A stretch of DNA of 45,975 bases from Bacillota bacterium (GTDB lineage: Bacteria > Bacillota > Clostridia > Lachnospirales > Lachnospiraceae). Both the position numbers and the translations under genes were made by a program. The notes under the pieces were generated by a model. The model worked only from the letters and a program-made list of their open reading frames with translations, did no database searches and was not told where the DNA came from. Positions 24,582 to 33,240 of this stretch are shown piece after piece. How positions within the stretch are numbered: position 1 is the stretch's first letter; each line of letters opens with the position of its first letter. The stretch is taken from positions 1 through 45,975 of the forward strand of contig JAEWMT010000091.1 of the NCBI GenBank assembly GCA_023393095.1, given 5' to 3'.

Positions 24582-24619
24582 AAAATCCATACTGAACGAA
24601 AGTTTAGGATGGATTTTTT
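24582..24619 (+). terminator. Terminator of the RelA-domain operon
   Basis: AAAATCCAT/ATGGATTTT (9 bp) is continued by CTGAAC/GTTTAG around GAAA and followed by a T run. A further small palindrome CGCCCAT-C-ATGGGCG lies at about 24626-24640. Confidence 0.8.
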
Positions 24620-24772
24620 GTTGCGCCCATCATGGGCGTAATCTATCGGACAGTTTGGTAAAACTCCAATTAGATATTTTATTTCTTGTATTATTAGTAG
24701 AATAAGTAGCACATGAATAATATATGGATAATTTTACATTTAAAGGATATTAATATATAATGAATATATTAA

Positions 24773-25000
24773 TTTCAAAGGATATTTATAGCCGGAGGAG
24801 AGCAGCTTTATAGAGAAGCTTTACCATTAGCAGATAGGTTATATATTACACGAATTGATTTAGATATTGAGGGTGATACTTTCTTTCCAAATTTTAATAC
24901 ATCAAATTATGTAAAAATTAATGAAGAAGAGTTTGGCGAAGATATTCCTTGCCGTTATGAAACCTATGAACGGAAAACAAAGGATATGGATAATATCTGA
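24773..25000 (+). pseudogene. folA: Dihydrofolate reductase remnant (C-terminal half)
   Basis: An open frame without a start codon (a stop lies at 24770) encodes IFIAGGEQLYREALPLAD, then RLYITRIDLDIEGDTFFPNF and ends KTKDMDNI. This is the C-terminal part of DHFR: the GG-x-x-x-Y-x-x-ALP NADPH-binding turn, the L-T-x-I strand and the D-x-FFP segment. About 75 of the usual 160 residues remain; the substrate-binding N-terminal half is gone. The only nearby ATG (24761) is out of frame. A working folA must lie elsewhere. Confidence 0.8.
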
Positions 25001-25182
25001 ATGCCCGATGACAAAAAGAGTAAGATATCAATAAATTATGTATAAAGAAGACATTCAGATTCTAAACTAAGGTATAAAGATATATTAACATTTATTGAAA
25101 AGAAAAAAATTAGTTATAAAATTATATGAGTACATGGAAATTTGAAGGTATCAAAGTATTGAAGAAGGAAGGATACAAGAAT

Positions 25183-28005
25183 ATGGATATGAAGGAAAGC
25201 GGAATAAATGTTAAGGATAACATTTATAGACTTCCGGTTAATCAAATCCTTGAAACATTAGAAACAACTCCCCAGGGCTTAACACAGGTACAGGCAGAAG
25301 AAAGACAAAAGGAGCAAGGGAAAAACCTTCTTGAAGAAAAGAAGAAGAAGTCTGTTATACTAATTTTTTTAAGTAATTTTATACATTTAATGGCTATTCT
25401 TTTGTGGGTAGGCGGAGCAGTAGCATTTTTGGCCGGAATGCCCCAGCTTGGTGTGGCTGTCTGGCTGGTAAATGTTATTAATGGTGTGTTCAGCTTCTGG
25501 CAGGAATTTCGTGCCGGTAAGGCAACAGAGGCTTTAAAAAATATGTTGCCCTCTTATGCCCGGGTAATCCGTGACGGAGAAGAACAGAAGATTTTATCGG
25601 AAGATCTGGTAACCGGTGATATTATCTTATTATCAGAAGGTGATAAGATTTCAGCCGATGCACGTCTGATTGAGGTCAGTGATTTACAGGTAGATCAGTC
25701 CACGCTTACCGGTGAATCCAATCCAGTACGTAAGATACAGGACGCAATCTTGAAAGATGATTTAACAAAAGCAGAGATTCCGAATCTTATTTTCGCGGGT
25801 ACCAATGTATCGGAAGGTAACTGCAAGGCTGTGGTTATGGAAATTGGCATGAGAACCGAGTTTGGTAAAATAGCAAATCTGACCCAGACAATGAAAACAG
25901 AAGAAAGTCCTCTGCAAAAGGAATTAAACCGGTTAACAAAACAAGTTTCCATAATGGCAATTAGCTTTGGTGTATTCTTTTTTGTAGCAGCATTAATTTT
26001 TGTAAAAGAGCCCATAGCATCTGCTTTCATATTTTCCCTTGGTATGATTGTAGCATTTATTCCGGAAGGGTTGCTGCCAACCGTAACACTGGCTCTTGCA
26101 ATGGCGGTACAGCGTATGTCAAAACGGCATGCTCTGGTTAAGAAGCTTTCCTCCGTTGAAACCCTTGGAAGTACTACCGTAATCTGTACTGATAAAACAG
26201 GAACTTTAACGCAGAATGAAATGACCGTTAGTAACCTATGGCTTGCAACAAAAGAATATGAGATTACCGGAGTTGGCTACAGTGCTAAGGGCAATATTAT
26301 TTTTAATGGAAAGACGGTTATAGCGAATGAAGATAATGATATGAAGCTTCTTCTAACAGCTGCGGCCCTTTGCAGTAATGCAAAACTACTGCCTCCGAAT
26401 GAAGAATCTCCAAGATATACGGTATTAGGTGACCCGACCGAAGCATGTTTAGGTGTAGCGGCAGAAAAAGCAGGAATAAATATACCAAAGCAGGTAGAGC
26501 TGACTCCTCGTTTAAGGGAATTACCCTTTGAATCTAGAAGAAAAAGAATGACTACGATTCATGAATTGGAAAAACCTATCGAAGGAACCAGGCGTATTGC
26601 TTATGTCAAGGGAGCACCCAAGGAGGTTATGAAGTTAAGTGAATTTATCTGTGTAGATGGAGAGATTCAGGCGATGACTGAGGATTTGCGGACTAAAATA
26701 ATGGAGGCAAATGACAGGTATGCCCGTAACGGTCTTCGTGTGCTTGCCGTAGCATATCGTCTGCTTCATAAAGAAGATGATATCCCGAAGGCTATGAGTG
26801 CCTATACTCCAGAATTAATAGAGAAGGATTTAGTATTTGTGGGTCTGGTAGTTATGGCAGATCCGCCACGGCCAGAAGTGGCAGCGGCTGTCGATGAATG
26901 TCACCGTGCAGGTATTCGTATTGTTATGATTACCGGAGATTATGGCTTAACGGCTGAGAGTATTGCAAAACGTATTGGTATTGTGAAAGGTCCGAATCCG
27001 CGTGTTGTATCCGGTCTTGAATTGGAACAAATGACGGATGAACAGCTTAAGATATATTTAAAGGATGATATTATCTTTGCCCGTGTTGCACCGGAACAAA
27101 AGCTGCGAGTCGTGACAAATCTTCAGGAAATGGGAGAAATTGTAGCTGTTACCGGTGATGGTGTAAACGATTCACCAGCGCTTAAAAAAGCAGATATAGG
27201 TGTTGCAATGGGTATTGCGGGTACCGATGTTGCGAAAGAGGCCGCTGATATGATCCTAACCGATGATAACTTCGCATCCATTGTGAATGCAATTGAAGAA
27301 GGCCGCGCAGTTTATAGTAATATTCGAAAATTCATCTTATATATTTTAAATTCGAATTTTCCCGAAGCTGTTCCCTCCGCGCTGTTCCTATTTTCGAGAG
27401 GTGCTATTCCGCTACCGCTGACTGTTATGCAAATATTGACCATAGACTTGGGAACCGATATGCTGCCCGCTTTGGGACTTGGAACAGAAAAGCCGGAAAA
27501 AGGTATTATGGATCAACCGCCCAGAAATCAGAAAGAGCCTTTATTAAATAGAAAATTAGTGATGAAAGCCTTCTTATGGTACGGAATGCTAGGAGCCATT
27601 GCTTCCACCTTATCCTATTTCTTTGTAAATATTCAAAACGGATGGCCTAAGGTTCCTTTGGCTGGAGAAGGAGATCCGGTATATATTAAAGCAACTACAA
27701 TGGCCTTGGCTGCCATTGTCTTCACCCAGATTGGTCAGGTATTTAACTGCAGGACACAGAAACAATCCGTATTTAAGGTTGGTATTTTATCAAACAAACA
27801 GGTAAATATAGGTATTATATTTGAAATTCTTGTAATATTTTCGCTGGTTTATTTACCACCATTACAGTCCGTTTTTCATACGTCGGCACTGAGCTTAAGT
27901 GATTGGCTGATACTTTGTATCTTTCCACCGATTGTACTTTTAGTGGAAGAAGGAAGAAAAGCATTATTACGTGGAAGAGATATGAAAAAAGATCATATAA
28001 AGTAG
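25183..28005 (+). CDS. P-type ATPase of the Na,K-ATPase-like (P2C) type
   Basis: 940 residues from ATG 25183 (SD GGAAGGA nine bases upstream; ATG 25126 lacks an SD). Full P2 architecture: N-terminal cation-ATPase domain, actuator loop LTGESNPV, phosphorylation motif DKTGTLTQ with Asp337, nucleotide domain, hinge TGDGVNDSPAL, and ten membrane helices. Cation-site residues follow Na,K-ATPase alpha: Glu295 in PEGLL, Ser724-Asn725 and Glu728 in SNFPEAVP, Asp755 and Asp759 in IDLGTDMLPA (compare E327, S775, N776, E779, D804 and D808). There is no beta-subunit gene. It should couple ATP hydrolysis to Na+, K+ or H+ movement. Two RCK-type genes follow 13 and 677 bases later in one operon. Confidence 0.92.
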   Translation: MDMKESGINVKDNIYRLPVNQILETLETTPQGLTQVQAEERQKEQGKNLLEEKKKKSVILIFLSNFIHLMAILLWVGGAVAFLAGMPQLGVAVWLVNVINGVFSFWQEFRAGKATEALKNMLPSYARVIRDGEEQKILSEDLVTGDIILLSEGDKISADARLIEVSDLQVDQSTLTGESNPVRKIQDAILKDDLTKAEIPNLIFAGTNVSEGNCKAVVMEIGMRTEFGKIANLTQTMKTEESPLQKELNRLTKQVSIMAISFGVFFFVAALIFVKEPIASAFIFSLGMIVAFIPEGLLPTVTLALAMAVQRMSKRHALVKKLSSVETLGSTTVICTDKTGTLTQNEMTVSNLWLATKEYEITGVGYSAKGNIIFNGKTVIANEDNDMKLLLTAAALCSNAKLLPPNEESPRYTVLGDPTEACLGVAAEKAGINIPKQVELTPRLRELPFESRRKRMTTIHELEKPIEGTRRIAYVKGAPKEVMKLSEFICVDGEIQAMTEDLRTKIMEANDRYARNGLRVLAVAYRLLHKEDDIPKAMSAYTPELIEKDLVFVGLVVMADPPRPEVAAAVDECHRAGIRIVMITGDYGLTAESIAKRIGIVKGPNPRVVSGLELEQMTDEQLKIYLKDDIIFARVAPEQKLRVVTNLQEMGEIVAVTGDGVNDSPALKKADIGVAMGIAGTDVAKEAADMILTDDNFASIVNAIEEGRAVYSNIRKFILYILNSNFPEAVPSALFLFSRGAIPLPLTVMQILTIDLGTDMLPALGLGTEKPEKGIMDQPPRNQKEPLLNRKLVMKAFLWYGMLGAIASTLSYFFVNIQNGWPKVPLAGEGDPVYIKATTMALAAIVFTQIGQVFNCRTQKQSVFKVGILSNKQVNIGIIFEILVIFSLVYLPPLQSVFHTSALSLSDWLILCIFPPIVLLVEEGRKALLRGRDMKKDHIK

Positions 28006-28018
28006 AGAGGTGAAGGTT

Positions 28019-28669
28019 ATGAAAGTTATTATTATTGGTATAGGAAGAATGGGAACCGGGTTATCTTTAAATTTATTAAAGAAAGGTCATCAGGTTACAG
28101 TAATCGATAATGATCCGGAGGCATTTAAAGGTTTGGGTAAGGATTTTACGGGAACAATTGTTTTGGGTTTTGGTTTTGACAGAGACGTATTAAGCAAAGC
28201 AAAGATCGACAAGGTAGATGCAGTTGTTGCATGTACCGAAAGTGATGAAGTTAATGCAGTTGTTGCCCGGGTAGCGAAAAATATCTACCGTGTTCCACGA
28301 GTAATCGCTAGACTATATGATTCAAGAAAAGCAGAAATCTATCGCAGATTGGGGATCCAGACAATATCCACGACGACCTGGGGTATCGAAAGAGCTACTG
28401 AAATCCTCACCTATAATCAGCTAGATAGTGTCTATGAAATGGGAAATGGTAAAGTTAATTTAGTGCGAATCGAAGTTCCTTCCCTTATGGTGGGTCATAC
28501 CGTCAAGGATATCATGGTAATCGGTGAAATCAGAGTTGTTTCGATCAACCGCAGTAATAAAGCATTTATCCCATCATCAGGTACAATTTTAGAAGCGGAA
28601 GATATCCTTTATCTGGCAGTGAGCTATACCGCAACCGACAAATTGAAATCAATGCTTGATCTGGCATAA
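28019..28669 (+). CDS. TrkA/RCK-type NAD-binding protein 1
   Basis: 216 residues from ATG 28019 (AGAGG eight bases upstream; GTG 28010 is within the SD). The Rossmann N-domain shows KVIIIGIGRMGTGL, an acidic residue at the end of beta-2 (VIDND), GFGFDRDVL, ACTESDEVNAVVARVAK and ARLYD, typical of TrkA_N. Residues about 140-216 form a TrkA_C (RCK_C) ligand-binding domain (VEIPSLMVGHT-like region, ending DILYLAV). Such proteins gate Trk/Ktr potassium transporters in response to nucleotides or c-di-AMP. No Trk/Ktr membrane gene is near; the neighbour is the P-type ATPase, suggesting regulation of that pump. Confidence 0.88.
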   Translation: MKVIIIGIGRMGTGLSLNLLKKGHQVTVIDNDPEAFKGLGKDFTGTIVLGFGFDRDVLSKAKIDKVDAVVACTESDEVNAVVARVAKNIYRVPRVIARLYDSRKAEIYRRLGIQTISTTTWGIERATEILTYNQLDSVYEMGNGKVNLVRIEVPSLMVGHTVKDIMVIGEIRVVSINRSNKAFIPSSGTILEAEDILYLAVSYTATDKLKSMLDLA

Positions 28670-28682
28670 AGGAGGAAAGAAA

Positions 28683-29351
28683 ATGAAAGTTATTATAGTG
28701 GGTGGAGGACAGGTTGGATCCTACATTGCCTCCTTATTACTATCGAATGGTCATGATATAAAGATTATTGAATATCGCGAGAAAAATTATAATAAGCTCA
28801 TTAAGGAATTTCCACCTGAAATACTTTTATTTGGACACGGTTCTGATCCCGAAGTGCTGGAAAGTGCGGGAGTTGATAAAACTGATGTGCTTGCGGCAGT
28901 AACCACGGAAGATGAGATAAATCTTGTGGTTTCAACGCTGGCTAAGATGGAATTTGGTGTACCCCGTGTAGTGGCACGTGTAAATAACCCCAAAAATGCC
29001 TGGCTGTATAACAGTAGTATGGGGATAGATATCGGAGTTAATCAGGCTGATTTAATGGCACATTTCATTGTAGAGGAAATGGATTTAAACCATATGTTCA
29101 CCTTGATGAAGCTGAATCGGGGAGATTATTCCATAGTACAGACTAAAGTCGCAGAAAAAGCAAAAGCGGTAAACTGTAAGATTAAGGATCTTTCAATTCC
29201 GAAAAAAGCGGTACTTATTGCAATTATCCGTAATGAAGTTGTAGTGATTCCTAAGGGTGATACACAGATTATGGTAGATGATGAAATTATAATTTTAACT
29301 GATGAAGCAAATCGAATAAAAATAAAAGAAATTTTCGATGAAAGGTTATAA
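28683..29351 (+). CDS. TrkA/RCK-type NAD-binding protein 2
   Basis: 222 residues from ATG 28683, with perfect SD AAAGGAGG; the in-frame TTG 28656 lies inside the upstream gene. Same layout as its neighbour: KVIIVGGGQVGSYI, HDIKIIEYR, GHGSDPEVLESAGV, TEDEINLVVSTLAK, then a TrkA_C domain ending DEIIILTDEANR. The two proteins are diverged paralogues (different glycine loops GIGRMG and GGGQVG), so they may form a heteromeric RCK ring. The operon ends at the hairpin 29364-29399. Confidence 0.88.
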   Translation: MKVIIVGGGQVGSYIASLLLSNGHDIKIIEYREKNYNKLIKEFPPEILLFGHGSDPEVLESAGVDKTDVLAAVTTEDEINLVVSTLAKMEFGVPRVVARVNNPKNAWLYNSSMGIDIGVNQADLMAHFIVEEMDLNHMFTLMKLNRGDYSIVQTKVAEKAKAVNCKIKDLSIPKKAVLIAIIRNEVVVIPKGDTQIMVDDEIIILTDEANRIKIKEIFDERL

Positions 29352-29363
29352 TGAATCGGAGAA

Positions 29364-29412
29364 CCCTGCCGCTTTGCTGTTCTAATTGCTCCGGCAGGGA
29401 TTATTTTATTTG
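29364..29412 (+). terminator. Terminator of the ATPase-RCK operon
   Basis: CCCTGCCG (29364-29371) pairs with CGGCAGGG (29392-29399), with extra inner pairs, followed by ATTATTTTATTTG. Confidence 0.7.
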
Positions 29413-29631
29413 TGCACCATAAAATTACAAGGAAAAGATGAAATCTTTTTCTAATTATTGTGTTTCCTGTCAAAATAGTTTATTATATTAAGTAAATATA
29501 AAACTTAAAGTAGTAATGCAAGGCATGATTTTAGCAGCATAATCTGAGCAATAATATCCTTCAACCGGTGAAAATAATATGAGGCATTAATAATGGAGTT
29601 TTAGCTCGTTTTGTTAGAAATGGGGGAAAAC

Positions 29632-31545
29632 ATGTTTGGTAATAATCGAAAAACAATTGGTGTTTTTACATCTCAGGTGAATGATGAATATCAGGATACG
29701 CTAAGCAAGGGAATTATGACGAAGGCAAAGGAATTGGATTATAATGTTGCTTTCTTCACAAATTTTGGTGGATTTGGACAGCATTCCTATGATATGGGGG
29801 AGGCCTATATTGCTTCTCTTCCGATCTATGAAGCACTGGATGGAATTATAATAACACCGGATGTCATGATACTTCCAGGTTTGGAGGAGACTTATATCAA
29901 AAATATAAAATCCAGATGCCATTGCCCGGTTGTAAGTGTAAGAAGAGAGACAAAGGGTTTTTATAATGTATTAATAGATGATAATACCGTATTGGAAGAA
30001 ATAATAACTCATTTTATTGTAAAGCATGGTTTTTCGAGGATTAATTTTTTATCGGGCCCAAAGGGCTTTATCGACACGGATAGAAGACTAGAGAATTATA
30101 AGAAAATTTTAACAAAATATAATATTCCAGTGGAAGAGGATAGAATTTACTATGGTGATTTGTGGAGACGGTCCGGATATGATGCTGTTGATTATTGGCT
30201 AAGTAGTGACCTCGAAGAACCCCAGGCAATCGTGTGTGCGAACGATTATATGGCAATCACTGTTTGCAGAGCCTTAGCTGACAAAGGGATTGTTGTTCCA
30301 GATAAGATTGCTGTTACAGGCTGCGATGATTTAGAAGATGCAGCAGAATTCAGTCCATCGATTACTACAGCAAAGATGCCAATTTTTGAGATGGGAATGG
30401 AAGCAGTTAAGAAGATTTATAAGCACAATCGGGGAGTGAAACAGCAGCAATATTCATATATGAAAACGATAACGATGTACCGTTCTTCCTGCGGCTGTAA
30501 AAGGCACTGGTACCACGAAAGCAATCATCGTAGAAAAAATCATATAATAATGCGTGAAACTTTACAAAATGAAATTACCCGTAATGCTTATATGTCAACC
30601 GATTTGACGGGACTTACCAGTCTGGATGATATTATTGATAAAATGCGGCTGTATATTTATGAGAACTCCAATTTCTCCCACTTTTGCATGTGCCTACATA
30701 ATAGATGGGATGTCTTTCACAAAAAAGGTGAAAAAGAGGACACGGTATTTGATGATGATTTAACGATGGAAGTTGGGATAAAGGATCGTGTGGTCTATAC
30801 GAAAGTAAAATGTTCTAAAATGGAATTGATTCCGGCGGAGCTTTCAGAGGACAAGCCGATGGCGTATTTCTTTGCCATATTGCATCACCAGCAGCATAGC
30901 TTCGGATATATAGCAATTAGTTTTCATAAAATTCAGACCTATATGCGGACATTTCAGGCATGGTTACTTAATGTCAGCAATGCATTAGAAAATGTAAGAA
31001 TCCATGGCGAATTGAACCGACTTGTTTATAAGTTGGAAGATATGTCAATCAGAGATGACCTTACCGGTCTATATAACAGGCGCGTACTTAATACACTGGG
31101 AAAGAAATATTTAAAACAGTGTATGGAAAAAGAGTGCAAGCTGATGATTTTCACTGCGGATATGGATAAGCTAAAATATATTAATGATAAATTTGGCCAT
31201 TATTCAGGAGATATTGCACTTCGAACCGTAGCCTCAGCTCTTATTAAAGCGGCAGATGATGATGAAATCTGCATCCGTCTTGGGGGAGATGAATTTATGG
31301 CTATAGGAATTGATTATGATGATAATAAAATGGCGAAATTTATTAACCGTTTTGTAGAGGAGCTGAATGAATTTAACAATTCCGGGGAATATGAATTTGG
31401 CGTATATGTCAGCTATGGATATTATCTTATTTTCCCGAATAATGAGACTACAATAGAAAATAGTCTTAGCCTGGCAGATGCTTTAATGTATCAACAAAAG
31501 TATGAGAAGGCTTCAAAAAGTATTAAAGCAAATCTGTTATGCTAG
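29632..31545 (+). CDS. LacI-type sensor domain fused to GGDEF diguanylate cyclase
   Basis: 637 residues from ATG 29632 (SD GGGGGA). Residues about 5-270 are a periplasmic-binding-protein-like LacI sensor (KTIGVFTSQVNDEYQDTLSKGI, LDGIIITPDV, FLSGP, AIVCANDYMAITVCRAL, VTGCDDLEDAAEFSPSITT) without a DNA-binding domain and without a signal peptide, so it is cytoplasmic. SSCGCKRHW near 288 marks the junction, and a central helical/GAF-like region follows. The C-terminal GGDEF domain (about 475-630) has DDLTGLYNRR and intact GGDEF (551-555), so c-di-GMP synthesis is expected. It probably links an intracellular small molecule, perhaps a sugar, to c-di-GMP. It is monocistronic. Confidence 0.9.
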   Translation: MFGNNRKTIGVFTSQVNDEYQDTLSKGIMTKAKELDYNVAFFTNFGGFGQHSYDMGEAYIASLPIYEALDGIIITPDVMILPGLEETYIKNIKSRCHCPVVSVRRETKGFYNVLIDDNTVLEEIITHFIVKHGFSRINFLSGPKGFIDTDRRLENYKKILTKYNIPVEEDRIYYGDLWRRSGYDAVDYWLSSDLEEPQAIVCANDYMAITVCRALADKGIVVPDKIAVTGCDDLEDAAEFSPSITTAKMPIFEMGMEAVKKIYKHNRGVKQQQYSYMKTITMYRSSCGCKRHWYHESNHRRKNHIIMRETLQNEITRNAYMSTDLTGLTSLDDIIDKMRLYIYENSNFSHFCMCLHNRWDVFHKKGEKEDTVFDDDLTMEVGIKDRVVYTKVKCSKMELIPAELSEDKPMAYFFAILHHQQHSFGYIAISFHKIQTYMRTFQAWLLNVSNALENVRIHGELNRLVYKLEDMSIRDDLTGLYNRRVLNTLGKKYLKQCMEKECKLMIFTADMDKLKYINDKFGHYSGDIALRTVASALIKAADDDEICIRLGGDEFMAIGIDYDDNKMAKFINRFVEELNEFNNSGEYEFGVYVSYGYYLIFPNNETTIENSLSLADALMYQQKYEKASKSIKANLLC

Positions 31546-31562
31546 GAACACCAGAGGTGGCA

Positions 31563-31628
31563 ATGGAATTTCAAGACCGGGCTTCTAGGAGGAAAAAGAA
31601 ATCTGAAAGCAGGCGGAAAGCTCCATAA
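31563..31628 (+). CDS. Possible 21-residue basic peptide
   Basis: The ATG at 31563 has an AGAGG SD five bases upstream; ten of 21 residues are Lys or Arg (for example RASRRKKKSESRRK), stopping shortly before the decarboxylase. It may be a short leader or a chance ORF. Confidence 0.3.
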   Translation: MEFQDRASRRKKKSESRRKAP

Positions 31629-31678
31629 TACATAGAAGGATGAGTAAAGAGGAATTAGGTAATAGGAAGGCTGGATTT

Positions 31679-33127
31679 ATGGTAGATAGGCTATATGATA
31701 AATTAGTTTCATATCAAAGTGAGAATTATTATCCGATGCATATGCCTGGACATAAGCGGAATATAAAGCTGATGCAGATGATGAATCCATATGCTATTGA
31801 TATTACCGAGATTGAAGGTTTTGATAATTTGCACCAGAGAGAGGGCATACTGAAAAAGCTATCCGAGCGTTTGGCTAAACTTTATGGTGCTGATCACTCC
31901 TTTCCTTTAGTAAATGGCAGTACAGCAGGAATTCTGGCTGGGATTTCGGCTCTTACGAATAATGGAGATAAGGTACTTTTGGCACGAAACTGTCATAAAT
32001 CTGTCTATCATGCTGTGATACTTAATGAACTTGATCCGGTATATTGTTACCCGCCTCAGATTAAGGACGTTGCAGTTAATGGTGGAATCTCATCAGCCGA
32101 GATAGAAGATGAACTGATAAAAAATAAGGACATTACTCTTGTGGTAATTACTTCACCTACCTATGAGGGAATGGTATCTGATATAAGGGCTATTTCAAAG
32201 GTCGTGCATAGGTATGGAGCATTCTTGTTAGTGGATGAAGCACACGGGGCACATTTTGGATTTCATAAGGATTTTCCTGTTAGTGCAGTCCGTCTGGGGG
32301 CTGATGTTGTGATTCAAAGCCTTCACAAGACTTTGCCTGCTTTTACGCAGTCGGCAGTGTTGCATTCCAATATCAAAGAGTTTAATCGAAAGATTGCAGA
32401 TTATCTATCCATCTTTGAAAGCAGCAGTCCCTCCTATCTATTGATGGCCGGAATGGATAGGTGCGTCAGTATGCTTGAGGATCAGGCAGAGGAACTGTTT
32501 GAAGCTTATTCAGAACGACTTAACAGGTTTTATCACTCTTTGAAACATTTAATGAATATAAAACTTCTCGGAGCTGATCTTATTGGACAATATAACATAA
32601 TTCAAAAAGATCCATCCAAAATCACTATTTCTGTCTTTAATACATCGTTCTCGGGGCATCAGTTACTACAAATTTTCCAAGACAAATATCACATCATAAT
32701 GGAGATGGCAGCACCGGATTATGTTCTTGGTATGACCAGTATCTGCGATACGGAGGAAGGTTTTGAGCGTCTTGCATGTGCACTGTCAGAGATTGATCAG
32801 AATGTGACGATATTAAAGGATATAGCTAGCAATAAACGATCGGATATCATTATAAAAGATACAGGTAACAGTAAACGGCCTGTTATGGCTATGTTGCCGG
32901 GAAAGGCAGTGAAAAAGAAATCAGAGCCTGTTCATCTGGACGAAAGCTTAGGGCGTGTGTCTTCCGCTTTTGTGAGTATCTATCCTCCGGGCTCACCGAT
33001 TATTGTTCCTGGCGAGCTAATTGACAAGGAGCTGATAGACCGTATTAAGGGTATAAAACAGGCAGGTCTTACAATAACTGGTTTATGCGGTGATCAAAAA
33101 GATGAAATTGAGGTAGTATTAAAATAG
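31679..33127 (+). CDS. Orn/Lys/Arg decarboxylase-family protein (YaaO/SpeA type)
   Basis: 482 residues from ATG 31679 (SD AGGAAGG, 8-base spacing); ATG 31640 is an alternative with poor spacing. This is the short form of the PLP-dependent fold-I basic amino acid decarboxylases: YPMHMPGHKRN near the N-terminus, NGSTAGILA (PLP phosphate), VDEAHGAHFGFH (Asp to pyridine N), the Schiff-base lysine in SLHKTLPAFTQ, and the C-terminal YPPGSPIIVPGE. Substrate could be arginine or lysine; polyamine synthesis is likely. In B. subtilis the same family member (yaaO) stands just upstream of tmk-yaaR-holB-yaaT, and that order is reproduced here. Confidence 0.88.
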   Translation: MVDRLYDKLVSYQSENYYPMHMPGHKRNIKLMQMMNPYAIDITEIEGFDNLHQREGILKKLSERLAKLYGADHSFPLVNGSTAGILAGISALTNNGDKVLLARNCHKSVYHAVILNELDPVYCYPPQIKDVAVNGGISSAEIEDELIKNKDITLVVITSPTYEGMVSDIRAISKVVHRYGAFLLVDEAHGAHFGFHKDFPVSAVRLGADVVIQSLHKTLPAFTQSAVLHSNIKEFNRKIADYLSIFESSSPSYLLMAGMDRCVSMLEDQAEELFEAYSERLNRFYHSLKHLMNIKLLGADLIGQYNIIQKDPSKITISVFNTSFSGHQLLQIFQDKYHIIMEMAAPDYVLGMTSICDTEEGFERLACALSEIDQNVTILKDIASNKRSDIIIKDTGNSKRPVMAMLPGKAVKKKSEPVHLDESLGRVSSAFVSIYPPGSPIIVPGELIDKELIDRIKGIKQAGLTITGLCGDQKDEIEVVLK

Positions 33128-33240
33128 GATAAACAGACGGAATAGTAAATAAATAATCCGCATTTTTATGGAGCTTAGGACGAAGCATTAAAAAAAGGAT
33201 AATTGACGGAAATGTAACAGCAATAGGGAAAGGATATGCA

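Larger units (their letters stand above)
24515..25182. other. Region between the RelA-domain operon and the P-type ATPase
   Basis: Apart from the terminator and the folA remnant, about 24641-24772 and 25001-25182 show only AT-rich DNA. The ATPase promoter should be in 25001-25160, but no convincing -35/-10 pair stands out. Confidence 0.5.
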
